Assembly (NCBI RefSeq): GCF_003290025.1
Contig: NZ_QNHG01000001.1
Location: 1,471,509 to 1,535,508 of the forward strand
Reading direction: 5' to 3'
Source: Pseudogemmobacter bohemicus
GTDB lineage: Bacteria; Pseudomonadota; Alphaproteobacteria; Rhodobacterales; Rhodobacteraceae
DNA: 64,000 nucleotides
Below, in pieces: positions 7,927-15,331 of this stretch; position 1 is the stretch's first letter, and the number at the start of each line of letters is the position of its first letter. Made by a program: the position numbers and the translations under genes. The notes under the pieces were generated by a model, which had not been told where the DNA came from, ran no database searches, and saw only the letters and a program-made list of their open reading frames with translations.

Positions 7927-8732
7927 GCCATGCCCCCTTGGATTGCGAACAGCCCATCGGTCGACTTGCCGAGGCGATTGGAAGCGTAGCTGCGGGAATG
8001 CTGCCGAAGGCCGAGTTCAAGAAGCGCCTCGGCCTTATCCGGGTCGAACAGGCGGATAGCCCTGTCGCCACGGTCAGCGCGACCTTCCAGCATGCAGCCG
8101 CCCTTTTTCAGGCGATTGCCAAACCAGACGGCAGAACCTTTGATGTTCGGCGGCAGGCCGCAGGCATCCCAGATCTGCTTGGCGGTTTTGCCAGCCCGGA
8201 GAAGATAGGCGCTGGACGCCAAGCGGGCCGCGACCAGAGGCTCCACCATATTCGCAACGATACCGGGAAGCGCCTTTTCCAGCTCCGTGACCTTGTGAGC
8301 CACCATCCGCATGATGCCGAAGCTGCGCTCTATCTGCTCAAGTACCTCGGCAGGCAGAGTCGCGCCGACCGGCTTGCCCTCCATGGCCGCCCTGACGACA
8401 GAGTTGCACCACATGTGAAACTCATGGCTCAAATATTTGGCGTAGGCTATGGCGATCTGCCAATGGGCGAATGTTGCCCCACGACCAGAACCGCTACCAC
8501 CCCGTGATGTCTGAATGTGCCCCACGGGCATATTCAGGATCATGCTGACATGCGCGATGAAATCGGCTCCTTCCTTGCGCGACCAGTTGGCCGGGCGCTT
8601 GGCTTCCGGCGAACCGGATGCCTTCCACATATCGGTCAGAGACAGCATCTCGCCTTTGTCGCGGATCGCGGTCCCATTATAGACAAGGCCCTTGCCCGAA
8701 GGCTCCGGCGATGTCATTTGAAAATCAAGCAT
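7923..8732 (-). CDS. KilA-N domain protein, candidate antirepressor
   Basis: 269 residues; GAAGGAA lies 8 nt before the ATG. The N-terminal 110 residues are a KilA-N domain: VYNGTAIRDKGEMLSLTDMWKASG, KRPANWSRKE, then GRGATFAHWQIAIAYAKYLSHEFHMW. The C-terminal part contains a helix-turn-helix-like segment (AGKTAKQIWDACGLPPN) of the type found in phage antirepressors. It overlaps the ribbon-helix-helix gene upstream by 8 bp, giving an RHH-KilA-N-113aa operon that mirrors the RHH-BRO-N unit to the left. Confidence 0.85.
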   Translation of the reverse strand: MLDFQMTSPEPSGKGLVYNGTAIRDKGEMLSLTDMWKASGSPEAKRPANWSRKEGADFIAHVSMILNMPVGHIQTSRGGSGSGRGATFAHWQIAIAYAKYLSHEFHMWCNSVVRAAMEGKPVGATLPAEVLEQIERSFGIMRMVAHKVTELEKALPGIVANMVEPLVAARLASSAYLLRAGKTAKQIWDACGLPPNIKGSAVWFGNRLKKGGCMLEGRADRGDRAIRLFDPDKAEALLELGLRQHSRSYASNRLGKSTDGLFAIQGGMA

Positions 8733-8994
8733 GCTGACAGGTTCCTTCTTTCAGCGTGTGGGAGGTGTCACCCTGCAAGGTGACGGCTTCACTTCCGGCA
8801 GCAGGGGCTTGGACGCCAATCTCACCCCCTGCTGCCGCTTCGGCCCCCTCTCCCAACAGCATCACGATGTGAGTGTTGAGCGAGCGGCCAAGACTTTTAG
8901 CCTCTATCCTCAATTTTTCGCGCAGCGGAAGCGGCAGACGAATTGCCGTCTGGACAACCCCCTCCACCCCTTTCGCTGGCATGATCGTCATCAT
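8725..8994 (-). CDS. Ribbon-helix-helix repressor upstream of the KilA-N gene
   Basis: 89 residues from the ATG with GGAGG 8 nt upstream; a GTG 45 bp further up falls within the repeat array and is unlikely. VVQTAIRLPLPLREKLRIEAKSLGRSLNTHIVMLL matches Arc-like ribbon-helix-helix proteins. The C-terminal half is Ala/Gly-rich and probably disordered. It is the first gene of the KilA-N operon and divergent from another ribbon-helix-helix gene across the TAAAGCA repeats. Confidence 0.75.
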   Translation of the reverse strand: MMTIMPAKGVEGVVQTAIRLPLPLREKLRIEAKSLGRSLNTHIVMLLGEGAEAAAGGEIGVQAPAAGSEAVTLQGDTSHTLKEGTCQHA

Positions 8995-9013
8995 ATCTGA
9001 CACCTCCAGATCA

Positions 9014-9078
9014 TAAAGCACAAAGCTATAAAGCATCACGCTACGTCTTGCGTCAAGCGCATTTTAAAGCATCTTGCT
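9014..9078. promoter_or_regulatory. Three TAAAGCA-N4-GCT operator-like repeats
   Basis: TAAAGCANNNNGCT occurs at 9014, 9029 and 9065. Each contains an AGC-N5-GCT dyad, with the 9065 copy extending to AGCA-TCT-TGCT. They lie between divergent ribbon-helix-helix genes and do not resemble the GACGCCA array, so the two modules would not cross-regulate. Confidence 0.6.
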
Positions 9079-9096
9079 GCATACAAGGAGAATCGA

Positions 9097-9510
9097 ATGG
9101 CACGCCCACCGGCATCGGAACAGGTACAGGTCAACTTCCGAATGCCCGCAGACCTGAAAGCGCGCATTGAGGCCGCAGCAGAGGCTAACGGCAGATCAAC
9201 AACCTCCGAACTCGTAGCTGCGCTGGAAAAAGAGTATCCGGCTCCTCTACCAACCTTCCGGTCGCTTCTTGTCGATCTTATGGATCTTCTGAAAGTCTCC
9301 ACAACCAACCCTGTCGAGATGCTCGAGCTTGCCGATAGTCTTAAGCAGTCACTAGCTGGCATGCCCGAAGATGAGGCCGAGGAATTCTCAAGGAGAGGGT
9401 TGAAGGAACTGACGCCGGTGATTCAATCCAAATTAGACGATGCCAAACAGAGGCGCGCTCTAGGAGAGGTCGGCGCACGCCCTACCCCACCCGACGCCCC
9501 CGAGGAGTGA
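9097..9510 (+). CDS. Ribbon-helix-helix regulator with C-terminal extension
   Basis: 137 residues; ACAAGGAG precedes the ATG. EQVQVNFRMPADLKARIEAAAEANGRSTTSELVAALEKEY is an Arc-type ribbon-helix-helix (residues 8-47). The remaining 90 residues are helical and acidic, ending in a Pro-rich tail, longer than Arc or Mnt. It is divergent from the 89-residue repressor and completes the second immunity-like module. Confidence 0.8.
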   Translation: MARPPASEQVQVNFRMPADLKARIEAAAEANGRSTTSELVAALEKEYPAPLPTFRSLLVDLMDLLKVSTTNPVEMLELADSLKQSLAGMPEDEAEEFSRRGLKELTPVIQSKLDDAKQRRALGEVGARPTPPDAPEE

Positions 9511-9539
9511 CCGGACAGGAATGACCAGTCACCTTTATC

Positions 9540-9583
9540 TTGACTATCCGTATCACACCATGATACGTATCATTGCATGATAC
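9540..9583 (+). promoter_or_regulatory. higBA promoter and palindromic operator
   Basis: A -35-like TTGACT at 9540 precedes the perfect 14-bp palindrome ATGATACGTATCAT (9560-9573). Outer half-sites GTATCA (9550) and TGATAC (9578) flank it, the latter inside the toxin start. The -10 region must overlap the palindrome, as expected for autorepression by HigA or HigBA. Confidence 0.65.
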
Positions 9584-9858
9584 AAAACACCAAAGGCAAG
9601 CTGATCGAGCAAGTCCTGACCGGCAAGACCGGCAAGGGCTTCCCGTCAGACCTGCTGCGGGTCGCTCAGCGCAAAGCCGCGATGCTTGAGGCCGCGAAGG
9701 TCCTGGATGATCTCCGCGCGCCGCCGGCCAACCGGCTGGAAGCCCTCCGGGGCGACCGTGAAGGCCAGCACTCGATCCGCGTGAACGACCAATGGCGCAT
9801 TTGTTTCATCTGGACCGATAACGGCCCGGAACAAGTTGAACTCGTAGACTACCACTGA
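9577..9858 (+). CDS. higB: HigB-type toxin, RelE/ParE superfamily mRNA interferase
   Basis: 93 residues. The RelE-like fold is shown by LLRVAQRKAAMLEAAKVLDDLRAPPANRLEALRGDREGQHSIRVNDQWRICFIW, with the GQHSIRVNDQWRICF strand typical of HigB that cuts mRNA on the ribosome. It lies 11 bp before higA, in the toxin-first order characteristic of higBA. The start codon overlaps an operator half-site and no Shine-Dalgarno is visible, so translation is probably weak or leaderless. Confidence 0.9.
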   Translation: MIQNTKGKLIEQVLTGKTGKGFPSDLLRVAQRKAAMLEAAKVLDDLRAPPANRLEALRGDREGQHSIRVNDQWRICFIWTDNGPEQVELVDYH

Positions 9859-9869
9859 AAGGAAACGCC

Positions 9870-10160
9870 ATGACCATGCTGCAAGTGCCGGTCCACCCCG
9901 GCGAGATCCTCAAACACGAATTCCTTGACGAGTTGGGCATCAGCGCGGGGAAGCTGGCAAAGCACATTCATGTGCCCCGGACCCGCATCGAGCGCCTGGT
10001 CAAGGAAGAGACCCCGGTGACCACTGACACCGCTGCTCGTCTGGCCCGTGCATTCAACACGACGCCGGAATTCTGGCTCAACCTCCAGATGGCCTATGAC
10101 CTGTTGGCCGACAGGCCGGACGATGTTGCCGAAATCGCTCCGTTGTTCGCGGCAGAGTAA
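9870..10160 (+). CDS. higA: HigA-type antitoxin, XRE family
   Basis: 96 residues. PVHPGEILKHEFLDELGISAGKLAKHIHVPRTRIERLVKEETPVTTDTAARLARAFNTTPEFWLNLQ is the standard HigA helix-turn-helix. AAAGGAAA precedes the ATG. It neutralises HigB and represses the operon through the palindrome upstream. As cargo of a decayed prophage the pair may explain why the remnant is retained. Confidence 0.92.
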   Translation: MTMLQVPVHPGEILKHEFLDELGISAGKLAKHIHVPRTRIERLVKEETPVTTDTAARLARAFNTTPEFWLNLQMAYDLLADRPDDVAEIAPLFAAE

Positions 10161-10163
10161 CCC

Positions 10164-10271
10164 ATGGTAGCCACCCCCGACTTCACAGAGCCCCTGCTGA
10201 TGATCCTGATGGCGTGGCCGGGGCTGGCTGGCGTGGTGTTCCTGCCCCTCACCTTCCTCGGCTTCGCGTGA
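10164..10271 (+). CDS. 35-residue hydrophobic microprotein
   Basis: Starts 3 nt after the higA stop and reads MVATPDFTEPLLMILMAWP then GLAGVVFLPLTFLGFA, one probable transmembrane segment. Such tiny hydrophobic frames are frequent in phage cargo regions. The intergenic stretch up to 10417 holds nothing else I can support. Low confidence because length gives little statistical weight. Confidence 0.3.
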   Translation: MVATPDFTEPLLMILMAWPGLAGVVFLPLTFLGFA

Positions 10272-10417
10272 CCGCATAAGCATCATAGCCCTGATCCCTC
10301 TGTCGCCGGTCTTTGTCGCCTTTCCGATGGTGGTGGGCGCGGTGTTCTGACACGCACAGGTTGACTCCCCTCTCCCCGCCCGCCGACGATGGCGGGATTG
10401 GAATCAGGGGGTAAATT

Positions 10418-11473
10418 ATGACCATTGAGAACACGCTCAAGGTTTTGACGGATCGGGTCCAGCAACACGCGAACACAATGCTGACCGAAGAAGCGGTCAA
10501 GACAGCGGTGGTCCTGCCTTTCCTGCAAGCCCTGGGCTATGACGTATTCAACCCCGGCGAAGTTATCCCTGAGTTTACGGCCGATGCTGTCGGCAAAAAG
10601 GGCGAGAAGGTCGATTACGCGATCAAGCTGGACGATCAGATCCGCATCCTGATTGAGTGCAAGCCGATCAGCACGAACCTGGACAAGGTGCATCTTGCGC
10701 AGCTTTACCGGTATTTCTCTGTCACCAGCGCCAAGTTCGCAATCCTGACCAACGGGCGTTTCTTCCATTTCCACAGCGACCTGGAGGAGCCAAACAAGCT
10801 CGACACTCGCCCTTTCTTCACCTTCGACATTTCAGAGCCGAATATTCAGGTGCTGGCCGAGCTGAAGAAGTTCGAGAAGGCGGGCTTCGATGTGGATGGC
10901 ATCCTCGCGAACGCCGAGCGCCTGAAATACACTTCCGCGCTCAAGGCGGAAATCACAAAGCAGATCGACAGCCCGAGCGAAGAGTTCATCCGCCTTCTGG
11001 CCTCCAGCGTACATGAGGGACGCTTTACTGCCGCTGTCATTGATCAGTATCGCGGACTGGTGAAATCGGCCTTCCGAGAAGTTATCCGGGAATCTGTCCA
11101 GGATCGGCTTTCCTCCGCACTCGCTAAGACCGAGGCTCCAGCTGAGATCGTCGAAGACATCGCGCCGCAAACCGATGGCGATGTTGTGACCACGCCGGAG
11201 GAGGCTGAAGCCTTCCTGATCGTTAAAGCCATCGTATCGGCGGTGATGAAGCCCGCCCGGGTGGTGATGCGGGATCAAAAATCATACTGCGGCATTCTGG
11301 CAGATGACAACAATCGGCGCCCTCTCGCGCGCCTGCATTTCAACCGCGCAACAAAATATCTCGGGCTGTTTGATGGTGAAGCCGAGGAGCGCGTTGTAAT
11401 CGAAGATTTGGACGATATCTACGGCCATGCAGAGCGCCTACGCCAAACTGCAATCAAATACCCGGCCACCTGA
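10418..11473 (+). CDS. Prophage nuclease-like protein with HSDR_N (type I restriction R N-terminal) domain
   Basis: 351 residues; a GGGGG ribosome site precedes the ATG. Residues of about 20-120 fit the PD-(D/E)xK core of type I restriction R subunits: EEAVKTAVVLPFLQALGYDVFNPGEVIPEF, KGEKVDYAI (catalytic D) and ILIECKPI (E-x-K). No helicase motifs follow; the C-terminal half is a separate domain (IVKAIVSAVMKPARVVMRDQKSYCGIL) also seen at the end of stand-alone proteins of this group. There is no HsdM or HsdS nearby. A role in anti-phage defence or DNA processing is possible but inferred. Confidence 0.75.
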   Translation: MTIENTLKVLTDRVQQHANTMLTEEAVKTAVVLPFLQALGYDVFNPGEVIPEFTADAVGKKGEKVDYAIKLDDQIRILIECKPISTNLDKVHLAQLYRYFSVTSAKFAILTNGRFFHFHSDLEEPNKLDTRPFFTFDISEPNIQVLAELKKFEKAGFDVDGILANAERLKYTSALKAEITKQIDSPSEEFIRLLASSVHEGRFTAAVIDQYRGLVKSAFREVIRESVQDRLSSALAKTEAPAEIVEDIAPQTDGDVVTTPEEAEAFLIVKAIVSAVMKPARVVMRDQKSYCGILADDNNRRPLARLHFNRATKYLGLFDGEAEERVVIEDLDDIYGHAERLRQTAIKYPAT

Positions 11474-11485
11474 AAGGATTCCCCC

Positions 11486-11785
11486 ATGCGTTCAATTATT
11501 GCCCTCGCCGCCCTGGCTCTGGTGGCGGGGTGTGTGGATCCGATGGGCGTGGACCCGTCATCCAACATCAGTCTCATCACCGGAACCGGCGTCGCAGCGG
11601 TTGACCAAAATGGCACGCGAAGCTTCCGTTATGTGTTCCCGCCCCACGCGGGCTCCGACAAAGCCCACCATAACGCAATGATTGCGCAATGGGCCGCCAA
11701 GCCAGAAGGATGCCCGAGAGGTTACACAGTGGCGAAGGTGGAGGGTTTCCAGGGCGGACTTGTTTACTCTGGCCCTTGCCGCTGA
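11486..11785 (+). CDS. Small prophage lipoprotein
   Basis: 99 residues. MRSIIALAALALVAGC is a lipoprotein signal with lipobox LVAGC, so the mature protein starts at Cys16. The rest is unfamiliar (FRYVFPPHAGSDKAHHNAMIAQWAAKPEGCPRGYTV), with two more cysteines that could pair. It follows the nuclease gene by 12 bp, so they are likely cotranscribed. Prophage lipoproteins in such positions sometimes exclude superinfecting phage; this is inference only. Confidence 0.65.
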   Translation: MRSIIALAALALVAGCVDPMGVDPSSNISLITGTGVAAVDQNGTRSFRYVFPPHAGSDKAHHNAMIAQWAAKPEGCPRGYTVAKVEGFQGGLVYSGPCR

Positions 11786-11815
11786 TCCTCGCCCAAATTT
11801 CCCGGAGACTTTCCC

Positions 11816-12106
11816 ATGGCTGATCACAGCTTTGCATCCAACCAAGAGGCAATACAGTTCCTTGCTGATCAGGTATCACGGTTAACCTGGGAGAACAGGG
11901 CTCTGCGGTTCTATGTCTTGGCATCCCAACGCATCGCGGAAGACGGTGGCGCTCCTGAGGGGATTGCAGAGCGGGTCCGTCATGTTGCAAGACGATTTTC
12001 AGAAGGCCACCCCGAGAATGATCGCCGTAGTTTTATGAACGCCATCGAGGAGATATGTGGCAATCCCAGCCACATGGCCGAAGTGTTGAACTTCCCCCGG
12101 CCTTAG
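11816..12106 (+). CDS. Hypothetical protein, third gene of the cargo operon
   Basis: 96 residues; GGAG lies before the ATG. It is helical and charged (EAIQFLADQVSRLTWENRALRFYVLASQRIAED), possibly a short coiled coil. It follows the lipoprotein gene by 30 bp and converges with, and overlaps by 4 bp, the terminase/tape-measure fusion frame. No family recognised. Confidence 0.55.
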   Translation: MADHSFASNQEAIQFLADQVSRLTWENRALRFYVLASQRIAEDGGAPEGIAERVRHVARRFSEGHPENDRRSFMNAIEEICGNPSHMAEVLNFPRP

Positions 12107-13722
12107 ACTGGAACCCAAACTATTCCTCGATTTCCAGCCTCTTTCTGTACGGCATCAAACATATCGATCAGCGCCTGGCCGGAATAGAGTTGCCTCGGAT
12201 CAATAGCGGCAAGCGTGGCTCTCAGAGGAGGCTCTGATGAGCCAGATCCTTGGTTGCCCGATGAATTACCGGAACCTGATGATGTGACACTTGAGCCTCC
12301 GCTGGCACTCCCGCCCTTGGCTCCAGCAGCGCCCTGAACCACACCTTGGGCTACAATAAACGCGGCGGACGCCTTCCCCATTGCCATCACTTTTGCAAAT
12401 GCCGCTGGCCCGGCGATTGGTCCTGCTGCTGCATATGCCTGCCACGCCGCGGCGGTCGAATTCTGGAGGGTTTCCCGCACCTTCAGCATAGTATTTATTG
12501 CGAGTGCGGCGATGCCGGCCGCTTTCGACTGCTGGCCAAACGCTCCCATCAGGCCTGCAAGATTGCTATACATTTGGCTTTGAGCCGCAACCTCAATTGA
12601 CCTTTCCTGCTCCCGCATCTGGCGCAGTCGCTCCTGATGCTCCAGCTCCAGCCGCTCGATGGCCCCATGCTTATCCCCACCGAAATTACGCTCTCCGACG
12701 ATCCTGTCGGCATTGTGCCGGTGGTATAGGTCAACGGATCGCCTGCCCCACCCCTCCGGTGAGAGCTGGCAGGTGCCATCCTCCAGCACGTAGGCGTGCC
12801 CATCGATCCCAAGGCCCGCCACCACGATGCCGATATCATCCCCGCCGCCGTCGCCCCGCGTGCCCGATGGGTCAACCGCGACGACAATGCGCTGAAGCTC
12901 CGGTGCCTCTTTGACCCTCAGGCTGTCGAGTCCCGGCATAGTCTTGCCGTCAGGGGCTTTGCGGTCCTCCAGCGCCCATAGCGCGCCGTTCACATCGCTC
13001 GCCCACTCGCCAGCCTCGAACCGAAGACGCTTTGCCGCTGACATCGAGGCCAGCACCTCGAAATACTCGGGTGGCAGGTTGTCCGCGTTGTCTGACGGGT
13101 TCACCTTCATCTCGGCGTAATCGTCAGGCTTTGGCAGCGCCTCTTTGGTGCCCGGCTTCAGCTTGGCCCGGAATAGCTGATAGCTCCAATGCAACTTGGA
13201 AGGCGGATTGCAGTCGAAATAAGCCTTGAGCGCCAGATATGCCCTGCCGGTCGCCTGCGCGATCTCAGGGGCGAGGTCGCACTTTTGCGCAAGGCGAGAC
13301 ATGGCCATCTCGACCGAGGCCCACGGGATCTGGCTGCTCTCGTTGAAGTAGAGCGTGGCGTATTCCTGCCCGAGGATCTTCTCGACCCGCTCCTTGTCGT
13401 CTAGGCCGGCAATCCAGATCTGCGATCCGTTCGGCAGCTCGACGTAGAAGTCGGTCTTGTCAAACCTCACTGAGAGCGCAGGGAAGCAGAGCTTCAGCAC
13501 CTTCGGGATGGTGTCGGACCAGACCGAGGTCTTGGCGTGGTTGAAACGAAACCGGAATATCGCATGACGCGAGCCCGGCGCATTGATGGCGCGTTGGATG
13601 AGAGCGCGGACCAGAATGAACGTCTTGCCTGAGCGAGACCCGCCCCGCAGCATGATGTTTCGAGCCTTGCTGCCAAGAAGCCGATTGGCCTCCCGCTGCT
13701 TCGGCGTGAGCTGAGCGATCAC
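12103..13722 (-). pseudogene. Large terminase truncated and fused in frame to the tape-measure C-terminus
   Basis: 539 codons made of two unrelated parts. Residues 1-350 are a large terminase: Walker A GGSRSGKT (27-34), Walker B TLYFNE (123-128), first nuclease aspartate in VAVDPSG (D284), and IVGERNFGGD at 341-350, where the nuclease domain stops half way. From residue 351 the sequence is KHGAIERLELEHQERLRQMREQ, then GLMGAFGQQSKAAGIAALAINTMLKVRETL, the C-terminus of a lambdoid-type tape-measure protein with a Gly/Ser-rich tail. The join lies near 12673. Portal, capsid, head-tail and most tail genes that normally sit between are missing. It is an open frame, but the product cannot package DNA. 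Confidence 0.85.
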
Positions 13723-14168
13723 AGCTCGGCGTCTTCCTGTTTGATGGTCAGGCTGATCGCGCTTGAGACCTCGGACTTATCGGCCAGGCCCAATTCACGG
13801 GCGATGATGTTCGCATTCAGCAGGTCCGCTGCGGCGCCCTCGAACTTCTGGGTGCGGATGATCTGCTCAACACGGGCGATGACGTCAGATAAATCTTCTC
13901 GCTTCGACCGCCATTCGGTCCAGGTTTGCAGTGTGATGTCGAGGAACACGCACAACCCGGTCGTGGTCATAGCCCGCATCTTCGGCAGGCTCATAATCTT
14001 CGGTTTCCCCCCGGCGGTGACGACCTTCCCCTCATGCAGCGGGTTGCGTTCGATCCACTCGAAGTATTCCAGGCAGGCATCCCATAGGTCGGACGCATGC
14101 TCGAACTTAGGGTTTGCGCCGTGTGAGGATCGGGCCTCCCAGAACTTGTTACCCTTGGGGGCGGCCAT
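13719..14168 (-). CDS. Terminase small subunit (P22 gp3-like DNA-packaging protein)
   Basis: 149 residues. The start [22 protein letters not shown] and the body [28 protein letters not shown] fit the gp3 DNA-packaging family, which recognises the pac site. AGGAGG-like GGAGGCTGCC precedes the ATG. The stop overlaps the large-terminase start by 4 bp. It appears intact although its partner is truncated. Confidence 0.85.
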   Translation of the reverse strand: MAAPKGNKFWEARSSHGANPKFEHASDLWDACLEYFEWIERNPLHEGKVVTAGGKPKIMSLPKMRAMTTTGLCVFLDITLQTWTEWRSKREDLSDVIARVEQIIRTQKFEGAAADLLNANIIARELGLADKSEVSSAISLTIKQEDAEL

Positions 14169-14353
14169 GGCAGCCTCCTGTGATTATTCCCGCCGTTCCC
14201 CGATTGCCCGCATTCGCGACCTTTCGGCCCGGCCTGCGCGGGGTGACGGCGTTAGCCGCATCGGGGATGTGTCGGCTGGCGGGTGGAGCCGCTTGCGGTG
14301 CGGGCCGGCGGAAAGAAATATGCAGTTTTTTCGTATCAACCCCGTATTTCCGG

Positions 14354-14382
14354 TTGACCGATGTGCAGTTTCCGCATATAAA
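14354..14382 (+). promoter_or_regulatory. Strong sigma70-type promoter
   Basis: TTGACC (14354-14359), exactly 17 bp, then TATAAA (14377-14382). It lies 51 bp upstream of a 29-codon gene preceded by AAGGAGAAG. It should drive the plus-strand operon of two microproteins and an XRE regulator. Confidence 0.75.
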
Positions 14383-14433
14383 GAGGGTGTGCAGAAGGGA
14401 AGGACAACCCAACCCGAAGCACAGAAGGAGAAG

Positions 14434-14523
14434 ATGATGGACTACGAAACCATCTCCCTGATCCTTCAAGCCGGGCAGCTGGCGGTAGGAATTGCCGCTC
14501 TCATCGCCGTGCTGACCCGGTAA
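14434..14523 (+). CDS. 29-residue single-span membrane microprotein A
   Basis: MMDYETISLILQAGQLAVG followed by IAALIAVLTR: a short polar N-terminus, then one hydrophobic segment of about 20 residues ending in Arg. It has AAGGAG 5 nt upstream and lies behind a near-consensus promoter, so it is very likely expressed. It resembles the second microprotein at 14854 in length, in the ETI(S/T)L motif and in the basic end. Function unknown; a toxin-like or regulatory membrane peptide is possible. Confidence 0.6.
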   Translation: MMDYETISLILQAGQLAVGIAALIAVLTR

Positions 14524-14593
14524 GAAGGATGGTCGGGGGGTCGAAAGGCTCCCCGGCTATCCCCGAAGATAGCAACTGAAAGGCCCCGGATCA

Positions 14594-14857
14594 ATGACAA
14601 GGGAAGAGTTTATCGAAGCCCGCAAGGCAATGAACATGACCCAGACCGATGTGGCGGATCAGATGGGGATGTCTCTCCGACAGATCCAGAGCATCGAGAA
14701 GGGCGAGGCTGAGCTGCGCCGTGTCCATATCCTTGCCATGGAGCGGATCAGCCTGGCCTATGCCGCCGCCTCAGGGGAGTGGCAGATAGCTTTGCCACCA
14801 GTGCGCCGGGACGCCATGGATGTTGTTGCCCTCTTTCGCGGAAAGGAGCCCGTATGA
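14594..14857 (+). CDS. XRE-family regulator
   Basis: 87 residues. MTREEFIEARKAMNMTQTDVADQMGMSLRQIQSIEKGEAELRRVHILAMERISL is a lambda-repressor-type helix-turn-helix with the TQTDVADQMGMSLRQIQSIEKG recognition unit. It is short and lacks a cleavable C-terminal domain, so it is not a LexA-type CI; a Cro-like or small regulatory role is more likely. Flanked by two microprotein genes, the second overlapping its stop. Confidence 0.85.
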   Translation: MTREEFIEARKAMNMTQTDVADQMGMSLRQIQSIEKGEAELRRVHILAMERISLAYAAASGEWQIALPPVRRDAMDVVALFRGKEPV

Positions 14858-14943
14858 CGACTGTCGAAACGATCACCCTTGCCCTGGGGTTTGCCAATCT
14901 GGGCGTGCTGCTTTGGCTTGTGGTGCTGCTTAAGCGCCGGTGA
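14854..14943 (+). CDS. 29-residue single-span membrane microprotein B
   Basis: MTTVETITLALGFANLGVL followed by LWLVVLLKRR: one transmembrane span with a basic C-terminus. The start overlaps the XRE stop as ATGA and GAAAGGAG lies upstream, which supports real, coupled translation. It is a likely paralogue of microprotein A. A 10-bp-stem hairpin begins 4 nt after the stop. Confidence 0.6.
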   Translation: MTTVETITLALGFANLGVLLWLVVLLKRR

Positions 14944-14947
14944 ACTG

Positions 14948-15013
14948 CTGGCCTCCGGTGAAAGCCGGGGGCCAGTAAAGCAAACGCCCGGCAGGGGGTT
15001 ATCCCTCCGGGCG
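14948..15013 (+). terminator. Two tandem hairpins ending the microprotein operon
   Basis: First hairpin CTGGCCtCCGG...CCGGgGGCCAG (14948-14975); second CGCCCGG (14985-14991) pairing with CCGGGCG (15007-15013), with an inner AGGG/CCCT extension. Neither has a clear T-run. They most likely stop transcription before the integrase region. Confidence 0.5.
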
Positions 15014-15058
15014 CATACCATTGCTTTCGCAAGATACTAAAACGTTCCCGCGAATCAG

Positions 15059-15286
15059 TCAACGCCTTTCCGAATCACTGATTCTCTCCAGTGCCAGCAC
15101 CGCATTGCGCCCATTTGCCGTGGGCTTGCCCTGATGCCAGAGGGCCGCGCCAAAGCCGTCAATGGCCGAACGCAGGGCCATCTGCATCTGCGGCACCGGC
15201 ACGGCGGCAATCTGCTGCGCCCAATATGCCTCGCCTGTCTTCGCCGCCTGATCCCGCTCGGCTGGCTGGCCTGTATCATGGGTCGC
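15059..15286 (-). other. Coding-like minus-strand frame without a usable start
   Basis: Minus-strand codons read ERDQAAKTGEAYWAQQ, then IAAVPVPQMQMALRSA, then IDGFGAALWHQGKPTA, ending ERISDSERR and a stop at 15059. Amino-acid composition and high GC3 look like a real protein, better than the plus-strand frames across this 300-bp gap. There is no upstream ATG; in-frame GTG and ATG codons lie only in the middle. It may be the remnant of a phage gene cut by rearrangement. Confidence 0.3.
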
Positions 15287-15331
15287 TATCAGCGCAGGGC
15301 TGGCCTGCCCGCACCGCAGGAGGGGAGTGAC

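Noticed and set aside
6900..9600. CRISPR-like array suggested by repeated 7-mers
   Set aside because: The repeats are short, inverted and irregularly spaced between divergent regulators, which fits operators and not repeat-spacer units.
15134..15331. N-terminal extension of the small protein before the integrase
   Set aside because: The ATG at 15332 has a strong ribosome site and the upstream residues look non-coding.
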